Notes: generated from the letters alone by a model not told the origin. A stretch of DNA of 64,000 nt from Burkholderia pseudomultivorans (GCF_001718415.1 NZ_CP013378.1:1240001-1304000), one strand, 5' to 3'. Numbered from the stretch's first letter, positions 44,631 through 53,141 are shown. A program made the numbers and translations.

Positions 44631-45356
44631 TCAGCGAGAATCGTGAAAAATCAACCCGACCGTGTAACGCCTTCCGCGCCGGACGACGCTCACGCCGTGG
44701 CGCATCATGACGCGCCGCGTCCTACCTCGCGCGCCCGTCGACGGCCGCTGATTGACCGTGAAGATCACCGCATCGCCCTTGTTCAGCGCCACCACGTCCG
44801 CGCGCTGCCCGCGGGTGGACCTCTCCGTCATCACAAACTCGCCGCCTTCGAACTCGACGCCGGGCTTCGACAGCAGAATCGCCACCTGCAACGGAAAGAC
44901 ATGTTCGCCATACAGGTCTTGATGAAGACAGTTGTAGTCGCCCCGACCATATTCGAGAAGAAGCGGAGTCGGTCGCGTCTGCCCGGCTTCGTGACACTGG
45001 CGCAGATACGTATCCAGTTTCGACGGAAAGCGCACACCGACACCCATCGCGTCGTTCCAGCGATTGGCGACGGGCGCCAGTCGCGCATACAACGCGTGTC
45101 GCAACGCGTCGAGCAGACGCGGCAGCGGGTACGCGAAGTACTTGTACTCGCCGCGGCCGAAACCGTGACGCGCCATCACGATGGTGGTCCGAAAGCAGGA
45201 TTGCGTCGCATACAGCGCGGCAATCGCATCGCACTGCGCTTCGGTCAGCAAGCCGGGCAGCACGGCATTTCCGTGCGTGTCGAGCGATCGTTCGATCTCG
45301 GGCCAGTCGAAGCCGGCCATCGTCGTCGCGAGAGTGTTCTCCATCGCGGAACTCAT
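44631..45356 (-). CDS. Oxygenase-NA (DUF2086) 2OG-Fe(II) oxygenase, paralogue 3
   Basis: A 241-residue paralogue of the gene at 41133 with an intact iron site: H145-Q-D147 in NCLHQDLYGEHVFPLQ and H220 in MMRHGVS, followed by the 2OG-binding RRGRRYTVGLIFHD. It likely oxidises alkylated or damaged DNA. The ATG at 45356 has GGAGCG nine bases upstream and overlaps the stop of the small gene upstream by 4 bp (ATGA), so the two are coupled. A copy of the putative Ada motif lies upstream of that small gene. Confidence 0.84.
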   Translation of the reverse strand: MSSAMENTLATTMAGFDWPEIERSLDTHGNAVLPGLLTEAQCDAIAALYATQSCFRTTIVMARHGFGRGEYKYFAYPLPRLLDALRHALYARLAPVANRWNDAMGVGVRFPSKLDTYLRQCHEAGQTRPTPLLLEYGRGDYNCLHQDLYGEHVFPLQVAILLSKPGVEFEGGEFVMTERSTRGQRADVVALNKGDAVIFTVNQRPSTGARGRTRRVMMRHGVSVVRRGRRYTVGLIFHDSR

Positions 45357-45619
45357 CGGGCGCACGCTCCGGCCGGCCTGTTGCGCTGTATCAGCGCCTG
45401 CGGAGGCGCAAACCCGTCGTAACGCACGCCAACGTTCGGGAAAAACGCGCTGGGTCGATTCAAGCGATCATGCTCGCCTTCATCGAAAAAAAACGCGCTA
45501 TCGACCGGAACGGTATCGCGCCCGGTTCGAGTCCGCGCATACCGGATCGGACCCTCGCATAGACCCGCCAGCGTGCGGAAATCGTATGCGAACGCGGAGA
45601 TGATCGGTCGAGTTTTCAT
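45353..45619 (-). CDS. Small unknown protein coupled to Oxygenase-NA 3
   Basis: An 88-residue protein (MKTRPIISAFAYDFRTL) of unknown function, with a conserved-looking centre DSAFFFDEGEHDRLNRPSAF. No domain is recognised. A start 9 codons upstream (ATG 45646) is possible; neither has a strong ribosome binding site. Its stop overlaps the start of the oxygenase by 4 bp, which argues that it is real and functionally linked. The putative Ada-regulon motif at 45687-45703 lies just upstream. Confidence 0.55.
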   Translation of the reverse strand: MKTRPIISAFAYDFRTLAGLCEGPIRYARTRTGRDTVPVDSAFFFDEGEHDRLNRPSAFFPNVGVRYDGFAPPQALIQRNRPAGACAR

Positions 45620-45686
45620 TGCGTTTGTCCGGACGTGAGCAGTCATGCAGCCAATCTACATTCGACAGCGCGGATCGGAACTCCAT

Positions 45687-45703
45687 TTCTTGCGATCGAA
45701 CTC
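45687..45703 (-). promoter_or_regulatory. Candidate Ada-regulon motif before orf-oxygenase operon
   Basis: TTCTTGCGATCGAACTC on the plus strand is nearly identical to the site before ada (one difference in 17 bases) and similar to that before ogt. The left flank CGGAACTCC (45675-45683) is shared with the ogt site as well. It ends 18 bp before the stop of the gene at 45721 and lies 68 bp upstream of the start at 45619. Confidence 0.5.
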
Positions 45704-45720
45704 GCGCACAGCGAGTCGCG

Positions 45721-46311
45721 TCACCATCCCGGAAAGGTTGCGATCAGGCGTACCCAGATCGTCAGGCAGCCGGCGTCGTGCATGTAGCGCAAGGCCTCGT
45801 GCGCGCGCCACGTGCACGGCACGCGCCGCAACCAGGTGGAATCCGCTCCGGATCGATACAGCCACACGATCGTCGCCGCCATCATCTGCTGTTCCGGCGC
45901 CATCGCGCGAAAGACGGCGCGCCACGCGGCCATTTCCGCCGGATGATGCTCGCCCGATCGCTCGTCATAGGCGGCCGGGCAAATGCCGCGATGGAATTCG
46001 CCCTGCCCGCTGGAACTGAACAGCCTCGACAATCTCAGCTCGGCGATCGCCTGTTCCAAGGCGGCCAGAAAGTGCGCCGGTGATCTCGTCGCCGGCGCAC
46101 ACGCTGCGCCGGCCAGTTCCTCGAGCATCCGTGCTTCGTGATCGTCGAGATCCAGCGAGCGCGCGACCAGCCGATCCAGTCGAACTTCGTTCTGCGGCGT
46201 CGATATCCGCGCCTGTTCGTACAGCACGCGCAGCACCACGTCTGCGCGATCGCCTGCGAATCGAGCGTCGATTTTCGTCGCGCCTTGTCTGTCATTCATC
46301 CGAGCGGTCAT
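45721..46311 (-). CDS. Hypothetical protein
   Basis: A 196-residue, mostly helical, soluble protein with no family I recognise. Notable stretches are ADVVLRVLYEQARIS, SLDLDDHEARMLEELAGAA and a tryptophan-rich C-terminal part (AAWRAVFRAM, STWLRRVPCTWRAHEALRYM). ATG 46311 has GAGGATG five bases upstream; ATG 46299 is an alternative. It is the first gene, in direction, of the leftward block that contains the alkylation-repair genes. Confidence 0.55.
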   Translation of the reverse strand: MTARMNDRQGATKIDARFAGDRADVVLRVLYEQARISTPQNEVRLDRLVARSLDLDDHEARMLEELAGAACAPATRSPAHFLAALEQAIAELRLSRLFSSSGQGEFHRGICPAAYDERSGEHHPAEMAAWRAVFRAMAPEQQMMAATIVWLYRSGADSTWLRRVPCTWRAHEALRYMHDAGCLTIWVRLIATFPGW

Positions 46312-46617
46312 TGCATCCTCATCCGGTTCGAGACGAGTCTCCAGGCGACTCGACCCATGTCGTCGAACACACGCGTACGCGAGCTTCCGCGGTCACGCGA
46401 CCGGCCTGCTGATGCAGGACCATACCCGTCGCAGACAGGCTTTTCGATCCGCTTCTTGCCGCCGAATGCCGGCCCTTCGATGCATCGCGATGCCGATGGC
46501 AGTTCGTTGAATGACACGCCAAGAAACGAATAGAAGTGCGCCTGTCCGGTCGCTATCGTTGGTTCCGGGCGGAGCCACTCCGTCTCTCCATCAACCACGA
46601 TCATCAAGGAGTCGAAC
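46312..46617. other. Divergent intergenic region
   Basis: 306 bp between the leftward hypothetical gene and the rightward SnoaL-like gene; it must hold both promoters. No strong palindrome, and no copy of either shared motif described for this window, was found. No coding sequence is supported. Confidence 0.3.
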
Positions 46618-47067
46618 ATGTCGAAGGAAGACGATAACAAGGCAGTCGTCGGCCGCTGGTTCACGAAGTTCTGGGGCGAGAAATGCGACCTCAGCATCGT
46701 CGACGAGATCGCTGCACCGGACATGCTGCTGAAGTACTCGCTGCATGAGCCGCGTCGCGGCCGCGAGGACATCAAGGCATTCATGACCGACTTCCGCGCG
46801 GCCTTCCCGGACCTCAACTTCTGGGGCGTCACCGACCTGATCGCCGAAGGCGACTACGTGGTCGGTCAGTGGGAAGGCGGCGGCACGCATACGGGCCCGG
46901 CCTTCAGCGACTTCCTGGTCGGATCGCTGCCTGCCGCGACCGGTCGCCGGATGCACTTCACCGGCACGACGGTCCTGCGCCTGAAGGACGGCCTGATCGT
47001 CGAGGAACTCGGGCTCGACGATGGCGTGACGGCGTTGATGCAGCTCGAACTGATCAGGAAGGCGTAA
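46618..47067 (+). CDS. SnoaL-like polyketide cyclase/ester cyclase family protein
   Basis: A 149-residue protein of the NTF2-like superfamily, SnoaL branch. Typical features are VVGRWFTKFWGE, the REDIKAFMTDFRAAFPDLNFW block and an ending rich in beta strand (GTTVLRLKDGLIVEELGLDDG). SnoaL-like proteins include cyclases, hydrolases and proteins of unknown role; no catalytic assignment is possible. AAGGAG lies before the ATG. The GST gene follows 67 bp downstream in the same direction. Confidence 0.82.
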   Translation: MSKEDDNKAVVGRWFTKFWGEKCDLSIVDEIAAPDMLLKYSLHEPRRGREDIKAFMTDFRAAFPDLNFWGVTDLIAEGDYVVGQWEGGGTHTGPAFSDFLVGSLPAATGRRMHFTGTTVLRLKDGLIVEELGLDDGVTALMQLELIRKA

Positions 47068-47134
47068 ACAGGCGCGCTGCGGTGTGCGTCCGCGCGGTTT
47101 ACACTGGCGGCGTTCGACGCTCCGGGAGATGCGC

Positions 47135-47791
47135 ATGCTGACGGTATGGGGTCGCCGCAATGCGTTCAACGTGCAGAAGGTGATGTGGCTCGTCGGCGAG
47201 ATCGGGCTCGCGCATCGGCACGTGCCGGCCGGCGGCCCGTTCGGCGGCCTCGACGCACCGGCTTTTCTCGCGATGAATCCGCACGGACGCGTGCCGGTGA
47301 TCGACGACGACGGCACGGTCGTCTGGGAATCGCACAGCATCCTGCGCTATCTCGCGGCCCGCTACGGGCGCCCCCGCTTCTGGAGCGACGACCCGGGCCT
47401 GCAGTCGCATGCCGACCGATGGCTGGACTGGTCGCAAACGACACTGCAGCCCGCCTTCCTCACGGGCGTGTTCCGGGCGTACTTCCGGACGCCGCCCGAA
47501 CAGCGCGACAACGCGCGCGTCGAGCAGAGCATTGCACAATGCGCGCGATATTTCCGGCTGCTCGACGACGTGCTGACCGACCAGCCGTTTCTGGCGGGCG
47601 ACGCGATCACGCTCGCCGATATCGCGGCGGGCACGCATCTCTATCGGTATTTCGAACTCGACATCGCGCGGCCGCCGTTGCCGAACGTGGAAGCGTGGTA
47701 TGCGCGCCTGAAGGCGCGGCCCGCCTACCGCACGCATGTGATGATCCCGTTCGACGACCTGCGCGGGCAACTGGACGACCCGGTGCGATAG
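47135..47791 (+). CDS. Glutathione S-transferase
   Basis: A 218-residue soluble GST. The N-terminal thioredoxin fold (MLTVWGRRNAFNVQKVMWLVGEIGL, cis-Pro in GRVPVIDDDG, ESHSILRYLAARY) binds glutathione, and the helical C-domain has the usual LADIAAGTHLYRY block. It probably detoxifies electrophiles. ATG 47135 is preferred because GGGAG is six bases upstream; ATG 47129 is the alternative. It converges on the LysR gene 13 bp away. Confidence 0.9.
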   Translation: MLTVWGRRNAFNVQKVMWLVGEIGLAHRHVPAGGPFGGLDAPAFLAMNPHGRVPVIDDDGTVVWESHSILRYLAARYGRPRFWSDDPGLQSHADRWLDWSQTTLQPAFLTGVFRAYFRTPPEQRDNARVEQSIAQCARYFRLLDDVLTDQPFLAGDAITLADIAAGTHLYRYFELDIARPPLPNVEAWYARLKARPAYRTHVMIPFDDLRGQLDDPVR

Positions 47792-47804
47792 AACCGCCGC
47801 TGCG

Positions 47805-48776
47805 CTATTCGAGCGCCAGCAACATCCGCTCCATCAGCGCCAGCACCTCCGGCCGGCTCTCCCCTTTCGCGTGCACGAAGTAATACTTCTGCGGCGACTC
47901 GACTTCATGGCGACTCACGCGCACGAGTTCGCTGCGTTCGAGATACGCAGCGGCGAGCGGCGTACGCGCGAGCGCGACGCCGAGTCCCGCTTCGGCCGCG
48001 GCCAGCACCAGGTTGTAATCCTCGAAACGGCGATCCTGCACGCGCGGCTTGAACGGAATGCCCAGCGCCTCGAACCACGCACGCCAGCCCGTCACATCGG
48101 AGTCGTGCAGCAGCGGCATGTCGAGCAGCGCGGCGGCATCGCGCCGCGTGCGCGGCGTAGCCAGTTGTGCGGCGAGCCGCGGGTGCGCGACCGGGTACAG
48201 CGTCTCGGGCATGAACGCCCTGACCTCGAGCTGCCGCCAGTTGCCGCGCCCGTATCGAACCGACAGGTCCGCTTCGCCGCCGGCGATATCCACGTTGCGA
48301 AGATCGATATGGAGTTCGACGCGCAATGCCGGCGCTTCGCTTTCGAGCGCCTGCTGGCGAGCGAAGAACCACAGCTGCGCAAACGCCGGCACCACGCTCA
48401 TCCTGACCAGCCGCGGACTGCGCGGCGTACGCCACTGCTCGGCCGCGCCGTCGATCACGGCAAACGCCTGTTCGATGCGGCCGACGAAGCGCTGGCCGTC
48501 CGGTGTCAGGCGCACGCCCCGCGCATGGCGTTCGAACAGCGTCATGCCCAGCCAGTTTTCGACGGCGGCCACCCGCCTGCTGATCGCACCGTGCGTCACG
48601 CCCGACACCTCGGCCGCTGCGAGAAACGAACCCTGCCGCGCGACCGTGCACACGGTCTCGAGACTCGCGAGCGGCGGCCGCGCTGCCGGCAACGCAACGG
48701 GCGACGCCGTCGCGACTGGACGCGTACGCGGCGACGCCGCGTCGCGCCGCCGGGTCGAGCTGTGAGCCATATTCAT
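47805..48776 (-). CDS. LysR-family regulator (GcvA-like)
   Basis: A 323-residue LysR regulator with an unusually long N-terminal extension (about 35 residues, rich in Arg/Pro/Ala) before the helix-turn-helix (LASLETVCTVARQGSFLAAAEVSGVTHGAISRRVAAVE). The effector domain is of the GcvA type (YRGxGxW-like VRYGRGNW, FVHAKGES). It is divergent from the EamA transporter gene 57 bp away and probably controls it. ATG 48776 or 48770 are both possible starts. Confidence 0.88.
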   Translation of the reverse strand: MNMAHSSTRRRDAASPRTRPVATASPVALPAARPPLASLETVCTVARQGSFLAAAEVSGVTHGAISRRVAAVENWLGMTLFERHARGVRLTPDGQRFVGRIEQAFAVIDGAAEQWRTPRSPRLVRMSVVPAFAQLWFFARQQALESEAPALRVELHIDLRNVDIAGGEADLSVRYGRGNWRQLEVRAFMPETLYPVAHPRLAAQLATPRTRRDAAALLDMPLLHDSDVTGWRAWFEALGIPFKPRVQDRRFEDYNLVLAAAEAGLGVALARTPLAAAYLERSELVRVSRHEVESPQKYYFVHAKGESRPEVLALMERMLLALE

Positions 48777-48833
48777 ATCCGGTGGTCGATATGTGCGCTA
48801 GCTTAGCATCTGGCCGCGCGGCACCATGACCGC

Positions 48834-49733
48834 ATGAACACGCTCTCCTCCTCGTCGCGCGACGCGCGCCAATCCCTCGTCGCGGCAGGCGCCGTCGCTT
48901 TCACGATTGCGTCGTGGGCCAGTGCCTTTCCATTCATCCGCATCGGGTTGCACGGGCTCACGCCGCTGCAACTCGCAGCGTCGCGCTTCGCCACCGCGGC
49001 CGTGCTCATCGTCGCGTGGCTGCTGTGGCGACGCCCCCGTCGGCCGACGAAGCGCGACGCGCTGCGCTTCCTGCTGTGCGGCCTGCTCGGCATCGCGCTC
49101 TACAACGCGCTGCTTAATACCGGCGAGCAAACCGTATCGGCCGGCGCCGCGAGTTTCATCGTCAACACCTTGCCGATTTTCACGGCGCTGCTTGCCGCAG
49201 TGTTTCTCGGCGAGCGGTTCAATCGCTGGGGATGGCTCGGTTCGCTGGTCAGCCTCGCCGGCATCGCGGTGATCGCGCGCGGACAGCCCGGCGGCCTGGT
49301 CCTCGGCGCGGGGAGCACGTTGATACTCGGTGCCGCACTGTGTTCGGCCAGCTACTTCGTGCTGCAGCGCCGGCTGATTCCCGTGTATGGCGCGCTGACC
49401 TGCACCGCCTATACGCTGCTGGCCGGCGCGCTGCTGCTCACGCCGTGGCTGCCCGGTGCGCTGACGGCGCTCGGCGGCGACGCGTCGCGCGACACGGTGT
49501 GGGCAGTCGTGATGCTCGGCGTGTTTCCCGCGGCATTGGGTTACGCGACCTGGACCTTCGCACTCGGCTATTTCGGCGCGGCGCGTGCGGCCAGCTTCCT
49601 TTACCTGACGCCGGCCGTCGCCACTGCGCTGTCGATCGCGCTGACGGGCGAACGGCCCGGTATCGAGACGGTGCTGGGCGGCCTGCTGGCGATTGCCGGC
49701 GTGGTGTTCGTCGCGTGGCGTGGACGTTCCTAG
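48834..49733 (+). CDS. EamA/DMT-superfamily transporter
   Basis: A 299-residue inner-membrane protein with ten helices in two EamA repeats (AFTIASWASAFPFIRIGLHGLTPLQLAASRF; second repeat LGVFPAALGYATWTFALGYFGAARAASFLYLTP). Such proteins mostly export amino acids or other metabolites. The divergent LysR gene suggests induction by the exported compound. No clear ribosome binding site precedes ATG 48834. Confidence 0.87.
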   Translation: MNTLSSSSRDARQSLVAAGAVAFTIASWASAFPFIRIGLHGLTPLQLAASRFATAAVLIVAWLLWRRPRRPTKRDALRFLLCGLLGIALYNALLNTGEQTVSAGAASFIVNTLPIFTALLAAVFLGERFNRWGWLGSLVSLAGIAVIARGQPGGLVLGAGSTLILGAALCSASYFVLQRRLIPVYGALTCTAYTLLAGALLLTPWLPGALTALGGDASRDTVWAVVMLGVFPAALGYATWTFALGYFGAARAASFLYLTPAVATALSIALTGERPGIETVLGGLLAIAGVVFVAWRGRS

Positions 49734-50184
49734 CCGGCGCGGCGTAGTTCGTGGACGCCTGTCGGGCTGACCGTTAGTTGCAACATGGCGCGGCAGGCGC
49801 CGGAATCGGCCGGACCGCCAGGCGCCTTCGCCGAAGTGTGCAGACAAACCGACCGAACAGTTGTCGATTGATCGCAACGGACTGTCCATGGCCATCGACG
49901 CTTGCGCGATCGAATAATCGGTTCAATCGCCGAAGGGCGTCCGGCGCGTCCGGCGTCGCGACAAGGTGTCGGCAAGCGGGCAACGACAGGTTCGGCTATA
50001 TTCGTACCCTTGCATTTCGTCTGGAGAATCGCCGGCCCGCTCGCCCGGGCAATGCGGCGACGGACGACATGCAGCCGAACCCGCATGGGTCACTGGAGAC
50101 TCGTTCGGCCGGCCGCGCCGCCTCACGAGGGCGACCGGCCGGTCGGGACGTGAATAGAAATATCAATCAATTCGGAGATGGCTG
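49734..50184. other. Intergenic region before the binding-protein gene
   Basis: 451 bp without a credible gene. It contains the 12-bp palindrome GACCGGCCGGTC (50133-50144), about 40 bp before the start of the binding protein, and a possible promoter region around 49995-50020 (TTCGGCTATATTCG). No transposon ends or RNA gene were recognised. Confidence 0.3.
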
Positions 50185-51339
50185 ATGGAACGAAGCATTG
50201 TCGGCATGCGCTGCAAACCCCTGATCACCGCGGCCCTGGCCGTTGCCGCATTTACGGCTGCGTCGGGCGCGATGGCCGATCAGGTCGTCAAGATCGGCAG
50301 CGTCGAACCGACGACGGGCGGCATTTCGCACCTCGGCAAGGACAACGAGAACGGCGCGCGCCTCGCGGTCGAGGAAATCAATGCGAAGGGGCTGACGATC
50401 GGCGGCCAGAAAATCACGCTGCAGTTCGATCCGCAGGATGACGCGGCCGACCCGCGCCAGGCCACGCAGGTCGCGCAGAAGCTGGTCGACGACAAGGTCG
50501 TCGCCGTGATCGGCCACCTGAATTCGGGCACGTCGATCCCCGCCTCGAAGATCTACAGCGACGCGGGCATCGTGCAGGTCTCGCCGTCGGCGACCAACCC
50601 GACCTACACGCAGCAGGGCTTCAAGACGACCTACCGCGTGGTCGCGACCGACGCGCAGCAGGGGCCGGCGCTCGCGAGCTATGCGCAGTCGAAGGGCGTG
50701 AAGAGCGTCGCCGTCGTCGACGATTCGACCGCATACGGCCAGGGCCTCGCGAACGAGTTCGAGAAGAAGGCGAAGGCGCTCGGCCTGAAGGTGCTGTCGC
50801 ACGACGCGACCAACGACAAGGCGGTCGACTTCCGCGCGATCCTGACCAAGATCAAGGGCGAGAACCCCGACGCGATCATGTACGGCGGCATGGACGCAAC
50901 CGGCGGCCCGCTCGCGAAGCAGGCGAAGCAGCTCGGCCTGCGCGCGAAGATCCTGTCCGGCGACGGCGTGTGCACCGACTCGCTGGCCGAGCTCGCCGGC
51001 CCGGCGGCCGACAACGTGCTGTGCTCGCAGGCCGGCGCCGCGCTCGAGAAGATGCCGGGCGGCGCGGCGTTCGTCGCGAAGTACCAGAAGCGTTTCAACC
51101 AGGGCATCAAGTTCGATGCGCCGTTCGCGTACGACGCGGTCTACATCGTCGTCGACGCGATGAAGCGCGCGAACTCGACCGACCCCGCGAAGATCCTCGC
51201 CGCGATGCCGGCGACCAAGTATGACGGCGTGATCGGCACGACGACCTTCGATTCGAAGGGCGACCTGACGCACGGGATCATCTCGATCTATGGCTACAAG
51301 AGCGGCAAGAAGACCTTCCTCGACCAGGTCCGCATGTAA
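50185..51339 (+). CDS. Periplasmic branched-chain amino acid-type ABC binding protein (orphan)
   Basis: A 384-residue LivJ/LivK-type periplasmic binding protein (Peripla_BP_6) with a Sec signal (residues 10-31, ending GAMADQ). The mature protein starts VVKIGSVEPTTGG, with the family blocks KDNENGARLAVEEINAKG, AVIGHLNSGTSIPAS and FAYDAVY. It should deliver a branched-chain amino acid or amide-like ligand to an ABC importer, but no permease or ATPase genes are nearby. ATG 50185 has GGAG nine bases upstream. A GC-rich hairpin follows the stop. Confidence 0.9.
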   Translation: MERSIVGMRCKPLITAALAVAAFTAASGAMADQVVKIGSVEPTTGGISHLGKDNENGARLAVEEINAKGLTIGGQKITLQFDPQDDAADPRQATQVAQKLVDDKVVAVIGHLNSGTSIPASKIYSDAGIVQVSPSATNPTYTQQGFKTTYRVVATDAQQGPALASYAQSKGVKSVAVVDDSTAYGQGLANEFEKKAKALGLKVLSHDATNDKAVDFRAILTKIKGENPDAIMYGGMDATGGPLAKQAKQLGLRAKILSGDGVCTDSLAELAGPAADNVLCSQAGAALEKMPGGAAFVAKYQKRFNQGIKFDAPFAYDAVYIVVDAMKRANSTDPAKILAAMPATKYDGVIGTTTFDSKGDLTHGIISIYGYKSGKKTFLDQVRM

Positions 51340-51360
51340 CCGCCGCCACGACGCCGGCAC

Positions 51361-51380
51361 GACGGGCCTCGCCGCCCGTC
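51361..51380 (+). terminator. Hairpin after binding-protein gene
   Basis: GACGGGC (51361-51367) and GCCCGTC (51374-51380) pair with a 6-base loop, and further GC-rich bases on both sides (CGCCGGCAC / GGCGCCGGCG) can extend it imperfectly. There is no T-tract. It lies 22 bp after the stop codon. Confidence 0.4.
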
Positions 51381-51429
51381 GGCGCCGGCGCGACGAGGGC
51401 CGAATCCTGTTTTACGGAGAAGAAGCAGC

Positions 51430-51729
51430 ATGTGCGCAATGGCGTATGCCGAATTTCAACAGGAGTTGAAGAAGGCGCAGTTGACGGCGCGGGAGTTCGC
51501 CCGGCTGATCCGGATGAACGAGAGCTCCATCACGAACTATTCGAGCAAGGGCACGGTCCCTTCGCACCTCGCGGTCATCGCGAAGCTGATCGGCGCGCTG
51601 GCCGCGCACGAGATCGATTTCCGGCGCGTGATCCGGCAGACGCGGATCGAGCCGAAACGGCCGAGGGGAGGCGGCGCGTTTCCTGCAGCGAATACGCGGT
51701 CGGAGAAGGATAGGACAACGGCGTCGTGA
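51430..51729 (+). CDS. Small XRE-like DNA-binding protein
   Basis: A 99-residue protein whose first 65 residues look like a Cro/XRE helix-turn-helix (FQQELKKAQLTAREFARLIRMNESSITNYSSKGTVPSHLAVIAKLIGAL). The C-terminus is basic and probably disordered (RIEPKRPRGGGAF). GGAGAAG precedes ATG 51430. It follows the binding-protein gene by 90 bp, beyond a hairpin. Its target is unknown. Confidence 0.7.
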   Translation: MCAMAYAEFQQELKKAQLTAREFARLIRMNESSITNYSSKGTVPSHLAVIAKLIGALAAHEIDFRRVIRQTRIEPKRPRGGGAFPAANTRSEKDRTTAS

Positions 51730-52248
51730 CCCGTGTCGAGCACCTCCGGCGGCCGCTGGGTCGGGAGAAATGGCAGCCGCATCGACAGGACGGCTGCACA
51801 CGACGTCATTGAGTCACGCACACCGGATAGCGAATTCCGTCGCGGCGCGTTTGTTGCGCGCGGACGCCCCGCATCCATCGGCACACGCACAGTCGCGCCG
51901 CGCACCCGCTCCTTCGGGTCATCGCCGTAGGCGAACAACGCCATCGTCGACAACCCGCGACCGCCTGAACGCGCCCGTGGGTCGCCGCCCTAGCACTTCT
52001 CTTGCCGACCTCCGCTGTTGTCCTCCTCATCGTCCGCATCGGACCTTCACAACCGTCTCTAACTGGATCACGCGAAGCGTCGTCCAACGTCGAATCGCGA
52101 CGCTTGCGGTTAGCGGCAGGATGAGGCCGTTAGTTGCGATTTTGGGGATCGGCGCACGGCCGGTATCGTTTCACCAAGCCAGAACGGGTTCGCAGCTCAG
52201 GCCGCCGTTTCACGGCATCGCCTTGCTCTCGATCGGGGTTCCCTCAAG

Positions 52249-52272
52249 ATAAGGTGTAAACCCTTATTTTTT
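52249..52272 (+). terminator. Hairpin with T-tract upstream of the GntR gene
   Basis: ATAAGG (52249-52254), loop TGTAAAC and CCTTAT (52262-52267) followed by five further T residues resemble a small intrinsic terminator. It could end readthrough from upstream, or act as an attenuator in the leader of the GntR gene, depending on where transcription starts. Confidence 0.4.
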
Positions 52273-52297
52273 ACGTGTCTATTCTCAACCTAAACTG

Positions 52298-52316
52298 TGT
52301 CTACAGTTTGTAGACA
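52298..52316. promoter_or_regulatory. Candidate GntR operator
   Basis: TGTCTAC and GTAGACA form a perfect 7-bp inverted repeat around AGTTT, ending 8 bp before the GntR start codon. The right half TTGTAGACAA has the GT-N(2)-AC core typical of FadR/FCD-type operators. Autoregulation and control of the downstream operon are likely. Confidence 0.65.
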
Positions 52317-52324
52317 ATGAAATC

Positions 52325-53056
52325 ATGTCCAGACAAAAGCTTCAGCCGGCCACCGCGGATACCGAATCGGGCCCCTCGGCGGATCGGAAAAACGTGATGG
52401 CCGAAACGCTGCGCAGACGCATCGTCGGCATGGAGCTCGCGCCCGGCGCGGTCGTCGACGAACTCGCATTGAGCGAAGAGTTCGGGCTGTCACGTCCGCC
52501 CGTGCGTGAGCTGATGCGTCAGATGGCGGCCGAGGGATATCTCGAACTCGAACCGAATCGTCCGGCGCGCGTATCGCCGATGAGCTATCAGTCATTACGC
52601 AGCTTCTTTCTGGCGGCGCCGCTGCTCTATGTGGCCACCACGCAGTTGGCGGCCAGCCACGCAACGGCCGAGGAAGTCGAGCGGCTGCGGCAGATTCAGA
52701 CGCAGTTTCGTGCGGCGATCGACGCAAACGACTTGCAGGCACGCGTGCTGCACAACGACGAGTTTCATTTCGAGATCGGCCGGATCGCCCGCAACGCATA
52801 CCTGATGCCGAGCCTGCGTCGCGTGCTGATCGATCATGCGCGGCTCGGCAAGATCTTCTACCGCTCGCCGGCGACAAGCGACATGCAACGGGATCTGGAA
52901 ACGGCCGTCGAGCAGCACGACCAGATCATCGACGCCATTGCGGTAGGCGACGCCCAGCGTGCCGGAGAACTGGTGCGTAGCCACATGGAGCTGTCGAGGC
53001 GGCGCATGACCGAGTACGTAATCCCAGAAGGGCTGGACGTGCCGATCCAGTTGTAA
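52325..53056 (+). CDS. GntR-family (FCD domain) transcriptional regulator
   Basis: A 243-residue regulator with an N-terminal GntR winged helix (LRRRIVGMELAPGAVVDELALSEEFGLSRPPVRELMRQMAAEGYL) and a helical FCD ligand domain (NDEFHFEIGRIARN with the metal-binding His/Asp set, and HDQIIDAIAVGDAQRAGELVRSHM). It probably represses the catabolic operon that follows until its ligand appears. A palindrome fitting this family overlaps its promoter. It lies 85 bp before the oxidase gene. Confidence 0.9.
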   Translation: MSRQKLQPATADTESGPSADRKNVMAETLRRRIVGMELAPGAVVDELALSEEFGLSRPPVRELMRQMAAEGYLELEPNRPARVSPMSYQSLRSFFLAAPLLYVATTQLAASHATAEEVERLRQIQTQFRAAIDANDLQARVLHNDEFHFEIGRIARNAYLMPSLRRVLIDHARLGKIFYRSPATSDMQRDLETAVEQHDQIIDAIAVGDAQRAGELVRSHMELSRRRMTEYVIPEGLDVPIQL

Positions 53057-53141
53057 AGCGCGCCCGCGACGATGCGCGCCGCCATGCGCGCATCGCCGTC
53101 TCCGGGCGACGATTGATTCATCAGCGATATTGGATTTAGGA

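Larger units (their letters stand above)
51730..52324. other. Long intergenic region before the GntR gene
   Basis: About 595 bp between the XRE-like gene and the GntR gene. The last 80 bp hold a hairpin with a T-run (52249-52272) and a GntR-type palindrome (52298-52316). The rest has no credible reading frame or RNA that I recognise. Confidence 0.4.

Noticed and set aside
51537..51953. 138-codon minus-strand frame overlapping the XRE-like gene
   Set aside because: No domain or ribosome binding site; it overlaps a better supported gene by nearly 200 bp.
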